Position numbers and translations under genes: made by a program. Below, piece after piece: positions 50,710 through 61,844 of a DNA stretch of 64,000 nt (within the stretch, counting starts at the first letter, position 1; each line of letters starts with the position of its first letter). The stretch is from Clostridia bacterium (GTDB taxonomy: Bacteria > Bacillota > Clostridia > Oscillospirales > Acutalibacteraceae): positions 1 through 64,000 of the forward strand of contig JAFTWE010000047.1 in NCBI GenBank assembly GCA_017465465.1, written 5' to 3'. The notes under the pieces were generated by a model. The model was not told the origin of the DNA, ran no database searches, and worked only from the letters and a program-made list of their open reading frames with translations.

Positions 50710-50746
50710 AACAAAGTATATAATTTTAATTCAAGGAGTAGGCAAA

Positions 50747-53652
<2,906 letters not shown>

Positions 53653-53669
53653 GAAAGGAGTGACTTAAT

Positions 53670-56201
53670 TTGAGCAAGAAAAATGAACCGCAACGCAGTA
53701 ATTTCCCGGAACATCTTCTCAACTCAAAGGTTGTTAATGTTGACATTGACAACGAAATGAGAAAGTCATTCCTGGACTATTCAATGTCGGTTATCGTATC
53801 CCGTGCGTTACCCGATGTAAGAGACGGACTTAAGCCCGTTCACAGAAGAATACTTTACACAATGTATGAAAACGGACTTACCCCCGAAAAGGCATACCGT
53901 AAGTGTGCCGACACAGTAGGTTCCGTTCTCGGTAGATACCACCCCCACGGTGACGCATCAGTTTATGATGCAATGGTAAGACTTGCCCAGACCTTTTCAA
54001 TGAGATATATTCTTGTTGACGGTCACGGTAACTTCGGTTCAATCGACGGTGACCCACCCGCAGCTTACCGTTATACAGAGTCAAGAATGAGCAAAATTTC
54101 GCTTAAAATGCTCACTGATATTGACAAAAACACAGTTGACTTTGCGCCAAACTATGACGACCGTCTTAAGGAGCCTACCGTTCTTCCCACAAAGTTCCCC
54201 AACCTTTTGGTTAACGGCTCAACAGGTATTGCTGTTGGTATGGCTACCAATATTCCTCCTCATAATATGGGTGAGGTTATCGACGGTATGTGCTGTGTTA
54301 TTGATAACCCCGATGCCACTCTTGATGAGATTATGGAATACATCAAGGGTCCTGACTTCCCCACTTACGGTATCGTAATGGGCAGAGCCGGCATCCGCGC
54401 CGCTTACGGCACAGGCAGAGGCAAAATTACCGTAAGAGCAAGAGCTGAAATTGTTGAAAAGAAAAACGGCAGATTTGAAATTCAGGTTACTGAAATTCCT
54501 TACGGCGTTAATAAGGCAAGACTTATCGAGTCTATTGCCGATTTGGTTAAGGATAAGAGAATTGAAGGCATTTCAGATGTTAACGACTATTCTTCACGCC
54601 ACGGAATGCACATTTCGGTTGACTTAAAGCGTGACGCTAACCCGCAGGTTGTTCTCAATCAGCTTTATTCATTCACACAGATGCAGACAACCTTCGGCGT
54701 TATTATGCTCGCCATTGTTAACGGTGAGCCTAAGGTTCTCACTCTTAAAGAGGTACTCCAGCAGTATATTGACTTCCAGTGCAGCGTTATCCGCCGCCGC
54801 ACAGAGTTTGACCTTAAAAAGGCTCAGGAAAGAGCTCACATTTTAGAGGGTCTTCTCACAGCTCTTGATTTTATTGACGAGGTTATTGAAATCCTCCGCA
54901 AATCAAAGAGCATTGCCGAAGGTAAAGAGGCATTGATGGCCCGTTTCGGACTTGACGATGTTCAGGCTCAGGCAATCGTTCAGATGCGTTTGGGTCAGTT
55001 GACAGGTCTTGAAAGAATTAAAATTGAAGACGAGCTTGCAGAGCTTAAAAAGAGAATTGCAGAATTCCTTGAAATTCTTTCAAGCCACGCAAAGGTTCTT
55101 GAAATCATCAAGCTTGAAGCTCTTGAAATTAAAGAAAAATTTGCTGACGAAAGAAGAACTGAAATTATGAATGTCAGCGGTGAGGTTGACATTGAAGACC
55201 TTATTCCTGAAGAGGATTGTGTTTTCACCCTCACAAACTTCGGCTACATCAAGCGTATGCCTGCTGACACATATCAGAAGCAGAACCGCGGCGGTAAGGG
55301 CATTAAAGGCCTTACCAGAAGAGAAGAGGACTATGTTCAGACAATGTTTACAGCCTCAACTCACGAGGTTATTGCATTCTTCACCACCAAGGGTAAAACT
55401 TACCGCTTAAAGGGCTACGAGGTTCCCGAAGCATCAAGAAACTCAAGGGGCATAAATATCGTCAATGTTCTTCCTTTGGAGGGTGACGAAAAAATCTCCG
55501 CTATGATAAGAGTTCCTCAGGATGATAACGGAAAATACCTTTGTATGGTTACAAGAAAGGGTATTATCAAGCGTTCTGAGGCTGAGCTTTACAAGCACGT
55601 GAGGAAGTCAGGTCTTATTGCAATTAACCTTGACGATGATGACGAGCTTGCATGGGTAAGAATTACCGACGGTAACAGCAAGCTTCTTGTTGCCACAAGA
55701 AAGGGTATGTCTATCTGCTTTGATGAAAATGACGCAAGGCCAATCGGCCGTACCGCCCGAGGAGTTAAAGCCATTGAGCTTAAAGAGGGCGACGAGGTTG
55801 TCGGTATGTGCGTTGTGGACGAAAGCAAGACACTTCTCACCGTAAGCGAAACAGGCTACGGCAGACGAAGCACCTTTGACAATTACCGACTTCAGTCCAG
55901 AGGCGGTAAGGGTCTTATTAACTACCACACCGAAACCTACGGCGATGTTGCCGTTGTGGCTGATGTTGATGAAAATGACGATGTTATCCTCATCGCATCA
56001 GACGGAATTATAATCAGAATTGCGGCTGATTCAATCAGCACCTTTGCCCGTCCTTCAAAGGGTGTAAGAGTTATGAAGGTAACAAGCGGTGAAAAGCTCG
56101 TTACTCTCACAACCGCCCAGAAGGAAGACGAAGCTGAGGAAGGCGAAGAACAGCCCGAAGCACAGGAAACAGAAAATCAGGAAACAACACAGGAGGGTTG
56201 A
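53670..56201 (+). CDS. gyrA: DNA gyrase subunit A
   Basis: The DNA-cleaving subunit of gyrase. The start is a TTG at 53670 after AAAGGAG. Catalytic Tyr135 lies in [11 protein letters not shown]. The quinolone-resistance region reads [10 protein letters not shown], with Ala96 at the site that is Ser83 in E. coli. The C-terminal domain holds the GyrA box (QNRGGKG) and six wrapping blades, followed by an acidic Glu/Gln tail ([17 protein letters not shown]). It has 843 residues. It is followed three bases later by mgsA. Confidence 0.96.
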   Translation: MSKKNEPQRSNFPEHLLNSKVVNVDIDNEMRKSFLDYSMSVIVSRALPDVRDGLKPVHRRILYTMYENGLTPEKAYRKCADTVGSVLGRYHPHGDASVYDAMVRLAQTFSMRYILVDGHGNFGSIDGDPPAAYRYTESRMSKISLKMLTDIDKNTVDFAPNYDDRLKEPTVLPTKFPNLLVNGSTGIAVGMATNIPPHNMGEVIDGMCCVIDNPDATLDEIMEYIKGPDFPTYGIVMGRAGIRAAYGTGRGKITVRARAEIVEKKNGRFEIQVTEIPYGVNKARLIESIADLVKDKRIEGISDVNDYSSRHGMHISVDLKRDANPQVVLNQLYSFTQMQTTFGVIMLAIVNGEPKVLTLKEVLQQYIDFQCSVIRRRTEFDLKKAQERAHILEGLLTALDFIDEVIEILRKSKSIAEGKEALMARFGLDDVQAQAIVQMRLGQLTGLERIKIEDELAELKKRIAEFLEILSSHAKVLEIIKLEALEIKEKFADERRTEIMNVSGEVDIEDLIPEEDCVFTLTNFGYIKRMPADTYQKQNRGGKGIKGLTRREEDYVQTMFTASTHEVIAFFTTKGKTYRLKGYEVPEASRNSRGINIVNVLPLEGDEKISAMIRVPQDDNGKYLCMVTRKGIIKRSEAELYKHVRKSGLIAINLDDDDELAWVRITDGNSKLLVATRKGMSICFDENDARPIGRTARGVKAIELKEGDEVVGMCVVDESKTLLTVSETGYGRRSTFDNYRLQSRGGKGLINYHTETYGDVAVVADVDENDDVILIASDGIIIRIAADSISTFARPSKGVRVMKVTSGEKLVTLTTAQKEDEAEEGEEQPEAQETENQETTQEG

Positions 56202-56204
56202 TAA

Positions 56205-56612
56205 ATGAACATTGCAATTATTGCACACGACGCTAAAAAAGAGCTTATGACACAGTTTTGCATAGCATACTGCGGTATTCTTTCAAGACATAAGATTTTC
56301 GCAACAGGCACAACAGGTAAAATCGTAAGTGAAGCAACAGGCCTTGAAATAACATGCTTTTTAAGCGGTGTTCAGGGCGGTGACCAGCAGATTGGCGCCC
56401 TCGTTGCATGCAACGAGATTGATATGCTTCTCATTTTCGGTGACCCTCTTAATCCGAAGGACCAGGAGCCTAAAATCAACAGCCTCCTTCGCCTTTGCGA
56501 TGTTCACAATGTTCCCGTTGCCACCAATATTGCCACAGCCGAGGCTCTTGTTCATTCACTTGACCGCGGTGACCTTGACTGGCGTGATATTGTTAACCCC
56601 AAAAACAAATAA
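56205..56612 (+). CDS. mgsA: Methylglyoxal synthase
   Basis: It converts dihydroxyacetone phosphate to methylglyoxal and phosphate, a bypass of lower glycolysis. AHDAKKELM, FATGTTGKIVSEATGL (phosphate binding), SGVQGGDQQIGALVA and the catalytic-Asp region LLIFGDPLNPKDQEPKI are all intact. The 135-residue length is normal. Its GGAGGG site lies inside the end of gyrA, so it is in the gyrase transcript. Confidence 0.95.
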   Translation: MNIAIIAHDAKKELMTQFCIAYCGILSRHKIFATGTTGKIVSEATGLEITCFLSGVQGGDQQIGALVACNEIDMLLIFGDPLNPKDQEPKINSLLRLCDVHNVPVATNIATAEALVHSLDRGDLDWRDIVNPKNK

Positions 56613-56630
56613 TTTTCAGGAGGGTTTCTT

Positions 56631-57116
56631 ATGAACACTCTCGGTAAAACGCTTGTTGCAATAGGCGTTTGCATTGTTGTTTTTCTCTCGCTCTTTCTCA
56701 CAAGAGATTTCGGCGCTCCTGCCGGCAGAGCGGGGGAGGGCTTCGGCACTATGCGTGAAAGCCTTGAAGACAGCATTGGTGCGTCTTACACCATTGAAGA
56801 AGATATAGGACACATTGCCTTTGACGACGGCGTAATTTATATAACCAAAACCAAGGACCAGAAAATTGCTCTGAGCTATCTTTTTCTTAATTCTCAGGGA
56901 ACAAAGTATTACCTTGACAATTACTACATTATTTCAGATATTGAAAACACACAGTGGTTTTCAAGTGAAAACGATGTTAAAACAAACTACAGAATAACCT
57001 CCGCTGACGAGGTTATTACTCAGTGCGACAATATGCCTGTTAAGTTTGAGGAATATACCGTTGTTCTTGGTGAAGATGAAACAAAAATCAAGCTCTATTA
57101 TAACAGAGCGGAATAA
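56631..57116 (+). CDS. Unknown protein with an N-terminal membrane anchor
   Basis: A 161-residue protein with a single hydrophobic segment (TLVAIGVCIVVFLSLF), then an extracytoplasmic part of alternating strands (GHIAFDDGVIYITKTKDQKI). It has no Cys lipobox and no domain I recognise. CAGGAGGG precedes the ATG. It lies between mgsA and hisS in the same transcript. Confidence 0.78.
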   Translation: MNTLGKTLVAIGVCIVVFLSLFLTRDFGAPAGRAGEGFGTMRESLEDSIGASYTIEEDIGHIAFDDGVIYITKTKDQKIALSYLFLNSQGTKYYLDNYYIISDIENTQWFSSENDVKTNYRITSADEVITQCDNMPVKFEEYTVVLGEDETKIKLYYNRAE

Positions 57117-57133
57117 TTCGGGAGAATTTATTT

Positions 57134-58483
57134 ATGGCACTTATCACTAAGGCTCCCAGAGGCACTCAGGATGTTTTGCCTTCACAGAGCCATAATAACC
57201 GTTTTTTAGAAAACACATTGCTTGAAATTGCCGATGAATTCGGCTTTAAAGAAATAAGAACACCTGTTTTTGAACACACAGAGCTTTTTACCCGCTCAGT
57301 TGGTGACACAACCGACGTTGTTCAAAAGGAGATGTATACCTTCCTTGACAAGGGCGAGCGTTCAATCACTCTTCGTCCGGAGGGTACAGCAGGTGCGGCA
57401 AGAGCCTTTTTGGAGCACGGACTTTACAACGAGCCTCTGCCTCAGAAGGTTTGCTACCTTACCTCCTGCTACCGCTATGAAAAGCCTCAGGCAGGCAGAC
57501 TTCGTGAATTTCACCAGTTTGGCGTAGAGTGCTTCGGCACACCTGCCCCTGCCGCAGATGCAGAGGTTATTTCACTGGCTTATGAAATCTTCGGCTTTTT
57601 AGGTGTTGAGGATATTCACCTTGAAATCAACTCTATCGGCTGCCCCGAATGCAGAAAGAATTATCACGCCGCATTAAAGAGTTATTTTGAAAGCAAAAAA
57701 GGTGACCTTTGCCCCACTTGCCTTGAAAGGCTCGACAAAAACCCCATGAGAATTCTCGACTGCAAGAGCCCAATCTGCTCAGAAATTGCGGCAGAAGCTC
57801 CCGTGGTTATTGATTATCTTTGTGAGGATTGTGCCGACCACTTTAAAAAGGTACAGGCATATCTTGATGAAATGCTTATTCCTTACTCAATCAATCCTCA
57901 GATTGTAAGAGGTCTTGATTATTACACAAGAACCGTTTTTGAATTTGTTTCTGACTCAATCGGCGCTCAGGGTACCGTTTGCGGCGGCGGCAGATATGAC
58001 GGACTTATTGAAGAACTGGGCGGAAGCCACACTCCGTCTTTGGGCTTTGGTATGGGTATTGAAAGACTTATGCTTTTGCTTGAAGCTCAGGGTATCAAGC
58101 TTCCCGAGCCGAAGCGTTGCGACCTTTATATTGCTCCAATCGGTGACAATGCAAGCCTTAAGGCCGCAAGACTTGTGCAGGAGCTTCGTCAGAGCGGCGT
58201 AAGCGCTCAGTTTGATGTGGTTGGCAGAAGCGTTAAGGCACAGATGAAATTTGCTAACAAATTAGGCGCAAAATTTACCGTTGTTCTCGGTGATGACGAC
58301 ATTGCCGCCAATAAGGTAAATGTTAAAAATATGGACAGCGGTGAAGTTACCGAAATGGCACTTGATGAATTCTCTGAAGAATTTATGGAGCTTACTCTTC
58401 AGCAGTCAGCCCTTGACCTTGAAAGTGCCGTTGCCAACGGAGAAAATATTGACCTTAAGTCATTTTTGGGAGGTTTGATGTAA
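57134..58483 (+). CDS. hisS: Histidyl-tRNA synthetase
   Basis: This class II synthetase charges tRNA-His. Motif 2 appears as RYEKPQAGRLREFHQFGVE near residue 115, the His-specific block as GLDYYTRTVFEF, and motif 3 as GFGMGIERLM, followed by the anticodon-binding domain. It has 449 residues. The usual T-box leader of clostridial hisS is not visible, and the gene sits inside the gyrase block. aspS starts directly at its stop. Confidence 0.95.
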   Translation: MALITKAPRGTQDVLPSQSHNNRFLENTLLEIADEFGFKEIRTPVFEHTELFTRSVGDTTDVVQKEMYTFLDKGERSITLRPEGTAGAARAFLEHGLYNEPLPQKVCYLTSCYRYEKPQAGRLREFHQFGVECFGTPAPAADAEVISLAYEIFGFLGVEDIHLEINSIGCPECRKNYHAALKSYFESKKGDLCPTCLERLDKNPMRILDCKSPICSEIAAEAPVVIDYLCEDCADHFKKVQAYLDEMLIPYSINPQIVRGLDYYTRTVFEFVSDSIGAQGTVCGGGRYDGLIEELGGSHTPSLGFGMGIERLMLLLEAQGIKLPEPKRCDLYIAPIGDNASLKAARLVQELRQSGVSAQFDVVGRSVKAQMKFANKLGAKFTVVLGDDDIAANKVNVKNMDSGEVTEMALDEFSEEFMELTLQQSALDLESAVANGENIDLKSFLGGLM

Positions 58484-60268
58484 ATGGATTTTATGACAGG
58501 CTTAAAGCGTACCGATTATTGCGGCGACCTGCGTTTGAGCGATGCAGGCAAAGAGGTTGTTGTTGCAGGCTGGGTTCAGCGTCAGCGTGACCTTGGTGCT
58601 CTTATTTTCATTGACCTTCGTGACAGAACAGGTATTGTTCAGCTTGCTTTTGATGAAGAATGTGAAAAGGATGTTTTTGACAAGGCTTTTTCAGCAAGAA
58701 GTGAATTTGTACTTATGGCAAGAGGTGTTGTAAGAGAACGCTCTGCTAAAAATAAAGATATTCCTACAGGTGAAATCGAAATCGCAGTTAAAGAGCTTCG
58801 TGTATTGGGCAAGAGTGAAACTCCTCCCTTTGAAATTGTTGAAAACTGCCAGACTGCAGAGTTAACAAGGCTCAAATACCGCTATCTCGATTTAAGAAGA
58901 CCTGACTTGCAGAAGAATATTATTCTTCGCCACAAAATCACAAAGGTTACCCGTGACTATTTTGACGAAAACGGATTTATTGAAATTGAAACACCAATGC
59001 TCATTAAGTCCACTCCCGAGGGTGCCCGTGACTTCCTTGTTCCGAGCAGAATTCACCCCGGCACATTCTACGCTCTTCCTCAGTCACCTCAGCTTTATAA
59101 GCAGCTTTCAATGGTTGCCGGCTTTGACAGATATATGCAGATTGCCCGTTGCTTCCGTGATGAAGATTTGCGTGCTGACCGTCAGCCTGAATTTACACAG
59201 ATTGACCTTGAAATGTCTTTTGTAGATATGGAAGATGTTCTTGCAATCGGTGAGGGCTATGTTAAGCGCGTGTTCAAAGAAGTTCTCGGTGTTGATATTC
59301 CCACTCCGCTTCCAAGGCTTACTTATGAAGATGCTATGAACCGCTACGGTTCAGACAAGCCCGACACCCGCTATGGTATGGAGCTTTACGATTTGAGCGA
59401 CACCATCAGAAATTGCGGCTTCGGCGTGTTTACGAGCGCAGTTGAGGGCGGCGGCAGTGTAAGAGGTATCACAGCTAAAAATGCCGTTAAAACTCTTACA
59501 AGAAAAGAAATTGACAAATTAACCGAAATGGTAAGAGGTATCGGTGCAAAGGGTCTTGCCTGGATAAGATATAATGAAGACGGAACAATGGCTTCTTCAT
59601 TTGCAAAGTTCCTCACAGAGGACGAGATGAACGCTGTTCTTGCAAAGGCAGGCGCTAAGCCCGGCGATGTTGTTCTTGTTATCGGTGACACAAAGAATTC
59701 AACAGTTCTTTCAGTTCTCGGCGCTCTTCGCGGTGAGGTTGCTAAGAAGCTTGACATTATTCCTAAGGATAAATACAACTTCCTCTGGGTAACAGAGTTC
59801 CCGTTCTTTGATTGGGATGAAGATACTCAGCAGTTTGTTGCAATGCACCATCCTTTCACTTCACCTATGGATGAATACATTGATACCCTTGAAAGCGACA
59901 AGGCTAATGTTAAAGCTAAGGCTTACGACCTTGTTCTCAACGGTGTTGAGCTTTGCTCAGGCTCAATCAGAATCACCAACCCCGACCTTCAGAAGAGAAT
60001 GTTTGCTCTTCTCGGTCTTTCTGATGAAGAAGCTTATGCGAAGTTCGGCTTCCTTACCGACGCATTCAAATACGGCGCACCGCCCCACGGCGGTATGGGC
60101 ATCGGCCTTGACCGCCTTATTATGCAGATGCTCGGTTGCGAAAGCCTTCGCGATGTAATTGCATTCCCCAAGGTGCAGAATGCGAGTGAGCCTATGACAG
60201 AATGCCCATCGGTTGTTGACGGCGCCCAGCTTGACGAATTAGGCATTGCCCTTACAGCAAAAGAATAA
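58484..60268 (+). CDS. aspS: Aspartyl-tRNA synthetase
   Basis: This class IIb synthetase charges tRNA-Asp. The N-terminal OB fold (VVVAGWVQRQRDLGALIFID) reads the anticodon; motif 2 is FRDEDLRADRQPEFTQIDLE; a GAD-type insertion sits mid-protein; motif 3 is GIGLDRLIMQ. It has 594 residues. The ATG at 58484 directly follows the hisS stop; an ATG at 58493 is an alternative. hisS-aspS is a conserved Firmicutes pair. Confidence 0.95.
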   Translation: MDFMTGLKRTDYCGDLRLSDAGKEVVVAGWVQRQRDLGALIFIDLRDRTGIVQLAFDEECEKDVFDKAFSARSEFVLMARGVVRERSAKNKDIPTGEIEIAVKELRVLGKSETPPFEIVENCQTAELTRLKYRYLDLRRPDLQKNIILRHKITKVTRDYFDENGFIEIETPMLIKSTPEGARDFLVPSRIHPGTFYALPQSPQLYKQLSMVAGFDRYMQIARCFRDEDLRADRQPEFTQIDLEMSFVDMEDVLAIGEGYVKRVFKEVLGVDIPTPLPRLTYEDAMNRYGSDKPDTRYGMELYDLSDTIRNCGFGVFTSAVEGGGSVRGITAKNAVKTLTRKEIDKLTEMVRGIGAKGLAWIRYNEDGTMASSFAKFLTEDEMNAVLAKAGAKPGDVVLVIGDTKNSTVLSVLGALRGEVAKKLDIIPKDKYNFLWVTEFPFFDWDEDTQQFVAMHHPFTSPMDEYIDTLESDKANVKAKAYDLVLNGVELCSGSIRITNPDLQKRMFALLGLSDEEAYAKFGFLTDAFKYGAPPHGGMGIGLDRLIMQMLGCESLRDVIAFPKVQNASEPMTECPSVVDGAQLDELGIALTAKE

Positions 60269-60297
60269 TTTTTGTAATTTAGCATATAATAAAAATG

Positions 60298-60342
60298 GCA
60301 GAAAAGTCTTGACTTTTATATCCTCAGATGATATAATTCTGC
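60298..60342. promoter_or_regulatory. Palindromic control region overlapping the ncRNA promoter
   Basis: GCAGAA (60298-60303) pairs with TTCTGC (60337-60342). Inside are AAAAGTC-TT-GACTTTT (60302-60317) and TATATC/GATATA (60317-60322, 60330-60335). The -35 and -10 of the ncRNA promoter lie within it. It could be an operator, or part of a longer RNA starting upstream (a second TATAAT lies at 60285-60290, without a good -35). Confidence 0.55.
60309..60337 (+). promoter_or_regulatory. Strong sigma-A promoter for a short RNA upstream of abiF
   Basis: TTGACT (60309-60314), exactly 17 bases, TATAAT (60332-60337). Transcription would begin near 60344. Confidence 0.72.
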
Positions 60343-60343
60343 T

Positions 60344-60411
60344 ACTGATCGTGTTGTGATTGCTTGAGAGGCGCACAACCTGGGGGAGTTCCTGCGGGAA
60401 CTCCCCTTTTT
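60344..60411 (+). ncRNA. Predicted short structured RNA associated with AbiF
   Basis: From the inferred start near 60344 to the end of the T-run at 60411 the RNA would be about 68 nt. It holds a stem GTTGTG (60353-60358)/CACAAC (60374-60379) with a 15-nt purine-rich loop, then the terminator hairpin. No start codon with a ribosome-binding site lies inside. The HEPN gene begins 15 bases after the T-run, so readthrough of the terminator would yield toxin mRNA and normal termination would yield RNA alone. This is the layout known for AbiF loci, where the RNA is the antitoxin. The exact 5' end is inferred. Confidence 0.6.
60383..60411 (+). terminator. Intrinsic terminator between the short RNA and abiF
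   Basis: GGGGAGTTCC (60383-60392), loop TGCG, GGAACTCCCC (60397-60406), TTTTT (60407-60411). It is a perfect 10-bp stem lying before the gene rather than after it. Confidence 0.88.
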
Positions 60412-60426
60412 GATAGGAGGATGTAG

Positions 60427-61398
60427 ATGACAGAAAAGGAGTTTAAAAGCTATTCGCAACAAATTGATTTGTTGAAAAAGAAAAATCTGGAAATAGATAA
60501 TGAAGAAGAGGCCGTATCTTTATTGAAGAGATATAGCTATTTTGGATTGATAAATGGATATAAGTATCCTTTTAAAGCCAAAGACGGAAATTATAAAAAT
60601 AATACAACGATAGAAGATATATATGCATTATATTGCTTTGACAATGAGTTGCGACATGTTTTGCTGAAATATATTCTGGAGGTTGAAAATCACATAAAAT
60701 CCCTGCTGTCATACAGTTTTTGCGAAAAATATGGAGAAGATGAATCGGAATATTTGAATGAATCAAATTATGCAGTCTGTCAATCGCCAAAAGAAGAATC
60801 TGAAGTTAAAAAATTAATCAATGTCTTAAAGGATACACTGTCTGATTACCGACGATATGATTATATGTATCATCAGAAGAAAAACCATAGCAATATTCCT
60901 CTTTGGGTATTGGTTAAGGCACTGACATTTGGAAATATATCAAAAATGTACAGCTATCAGAAAAGCGAAATACAGGCACGGATAAGCAAAGAGTTTGATT
61001 TTGTAAGGGAAAATAATTTAGTAACTTTTCTCGATATTTTAACAGGTTTTAGAAATGTATGCGCTCACAATGAAAGATTATTTGATTATAAAGTTAAGAA
61101 ACATCAAATAAGCAAAATGCCACTTCATCAAGTGATGAAAGTGGCTAATACAGGAACCCGTGATTTGTTTGCGGTAATAATTGTACTTAAATATCTTTTG
61201 AAAAAAGAATTGTTTGAAAATCTCGTCAGGGATATTGAGCGATTGATAACAGAATTGTTTGAAAAAACAAATCAGATTCAACGAACTCAGCTATATAAAT
61301 GTATGGGTTTCCCTGAGGACTGGTCAAGAATAAAAAATGTTGATTTAGCGGATATCAAGGTTTCTAAAATAATATATGATGAAAAAGGAGAGGTTTAG
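60427..61398 (+). CDS. AbiF/AbiD-type (Abi_2) HEPN abortive-infection protein
   Basis: A 323-residue, mostly helical protein of the Abi_2 family. The family pattern is clear: LLKRYSYFGLINGYKYPFK, a middle block ALYCFDNELRHVLLKYILEV followed by ENHIKSLLSYSF, and the HEPN RNase motif R-x4-H as RNVCAHN (Arg209, His214). HEPN proteins of this kind cut RNA and halt growth, often in phage defence. AGGAGG lies at 60415-60420, giving six bases to the ATG at 60427; an ATG at 60421 abuts the site and is followed at once by TAG. The gene is far richer in A and T (many AAA and ATA codons) than aspS or araB, suggesting transfer. The upstream RNA and terminator mark it as one half of a two-part system. Confidence 0.87.
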   Translation: MTEKEFKSYSQQIDLLKKKNLEIDNEEEAVSLLKRYSYFGLINGYKYPFKAKDGNYKNNTTIEDIYALYCFDNELRHVLLKYILEVENHIKSLLSYSFCEKYGEDESEYLNESNYAVCQSPKEESEVKKLINVLKDTLSDYRRYDYMYHQKKNHSNIPLWVLVKALTFGNISKMYSYQKSEIQARISKEFDFVRENNLVTFLDILTGFRNVCAHNERLFDYKVKKHQISKMPLHQVMKVANTGTRDLFAVIIVLKYLLKKELFENLVRDIERLITELFEKTNQIQRTQLYKCMGFPEDWSRIKNVDLADIKVSKIIYDEKGEV

Positions 61399-61409
61399 AC
61401 CTCTCCTTT
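61384..61409. terminator. Bidirectional terminator between abiF and the next gene
   Basis: AAAGGAGAGGT (61384-61394), loop TTAG, ACCTCTCCTTT (61399-61409). The abiF stop codon lies in the loop and the stop of the convergent gene lies in the other arm. Confidence 0.82.
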
Positions 61410-61824
61410 ACTGTTCCTGTTTTGCGGTTTCAAAGTTGATTTCGTGCCTTGTTCTGGTGTGTTCACTGCCCTCAAGGTAGAGGATGGCGGTGTCACCGTC
61501 CCACTCAAGGCTGAAATTGTTTTTGGTAAGGGAGTCCTGACCGTTATTTACCTCAACGGTAAAAACAGCTGTTCCGTGGCGGTGGTTAGCGTCACGGTAA
61601 TAAGCTTTAACTGTGTTTGAGCGGAAGAGATTGGGACTGCCGACCTCGTAAATTTCAATCACATATTCACCGTTATCTGACTGGCTTTTGCCAAGGAGAT
61701 ATTCGCTTTTGTTGTTAAGAATACCTGAAAACAAAATGAATAACACAGCCACAAGAATCAACGCACTCTGAATGAATGTTACAACTCTGAGGGTATTATA
61801 TTTTTTGGTGTTTTGCTGTTCCAT
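61408..61824 (-). CDS. Unknown single-pass membrane protein (DUF5412-like)
   Basis: A 138-residue protein with one membrane helix (about residues 15-35) and an outer domain of beta strands (GEYVIEIYEVGSPNLFRSNT, SLEWDGDTAILYLEG). The pattern 'newly written sugar-free ending of strand pairs with Trp' resembles DUF5412-type proteins, but this is a tentative match by eye. It starts 20 bases after the ribulokinase stop and may be cotranscribed with it. Confidence 0.7.
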   Translation of the reverse strand: MEQQNTKKYNTLRVVTFIQSALILVAVLFILFSGILNNKSEYLLGKSQSDNGEYVIEIYEVGSPNLFRSNTVKAYYRDANHRHGTAVFTVEVNNGQDSLTKNNFSLEWDGDTAILYLEGSEHTRTRHEINFETAKQEQ

Positions 61825-61844
61825 ATTTTCAACCTTCCAACCTG

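Noticed and set aside
60344-60411. Type III (ToxIN-like) antitoxin RNA
   Set aside because: ToxI-type antitoxins consist of tandem repeats of about 35 nt and pair with a ToxN endoribonuclease; here there is one non-repeated RNA and an Abi_2 HEPN protein.
60298-60411. T-box or other amino-acid riboswitch
   Set aside because: No T-box sequence or specifier stem is seen, and the following gene is not an amino-acid gene.
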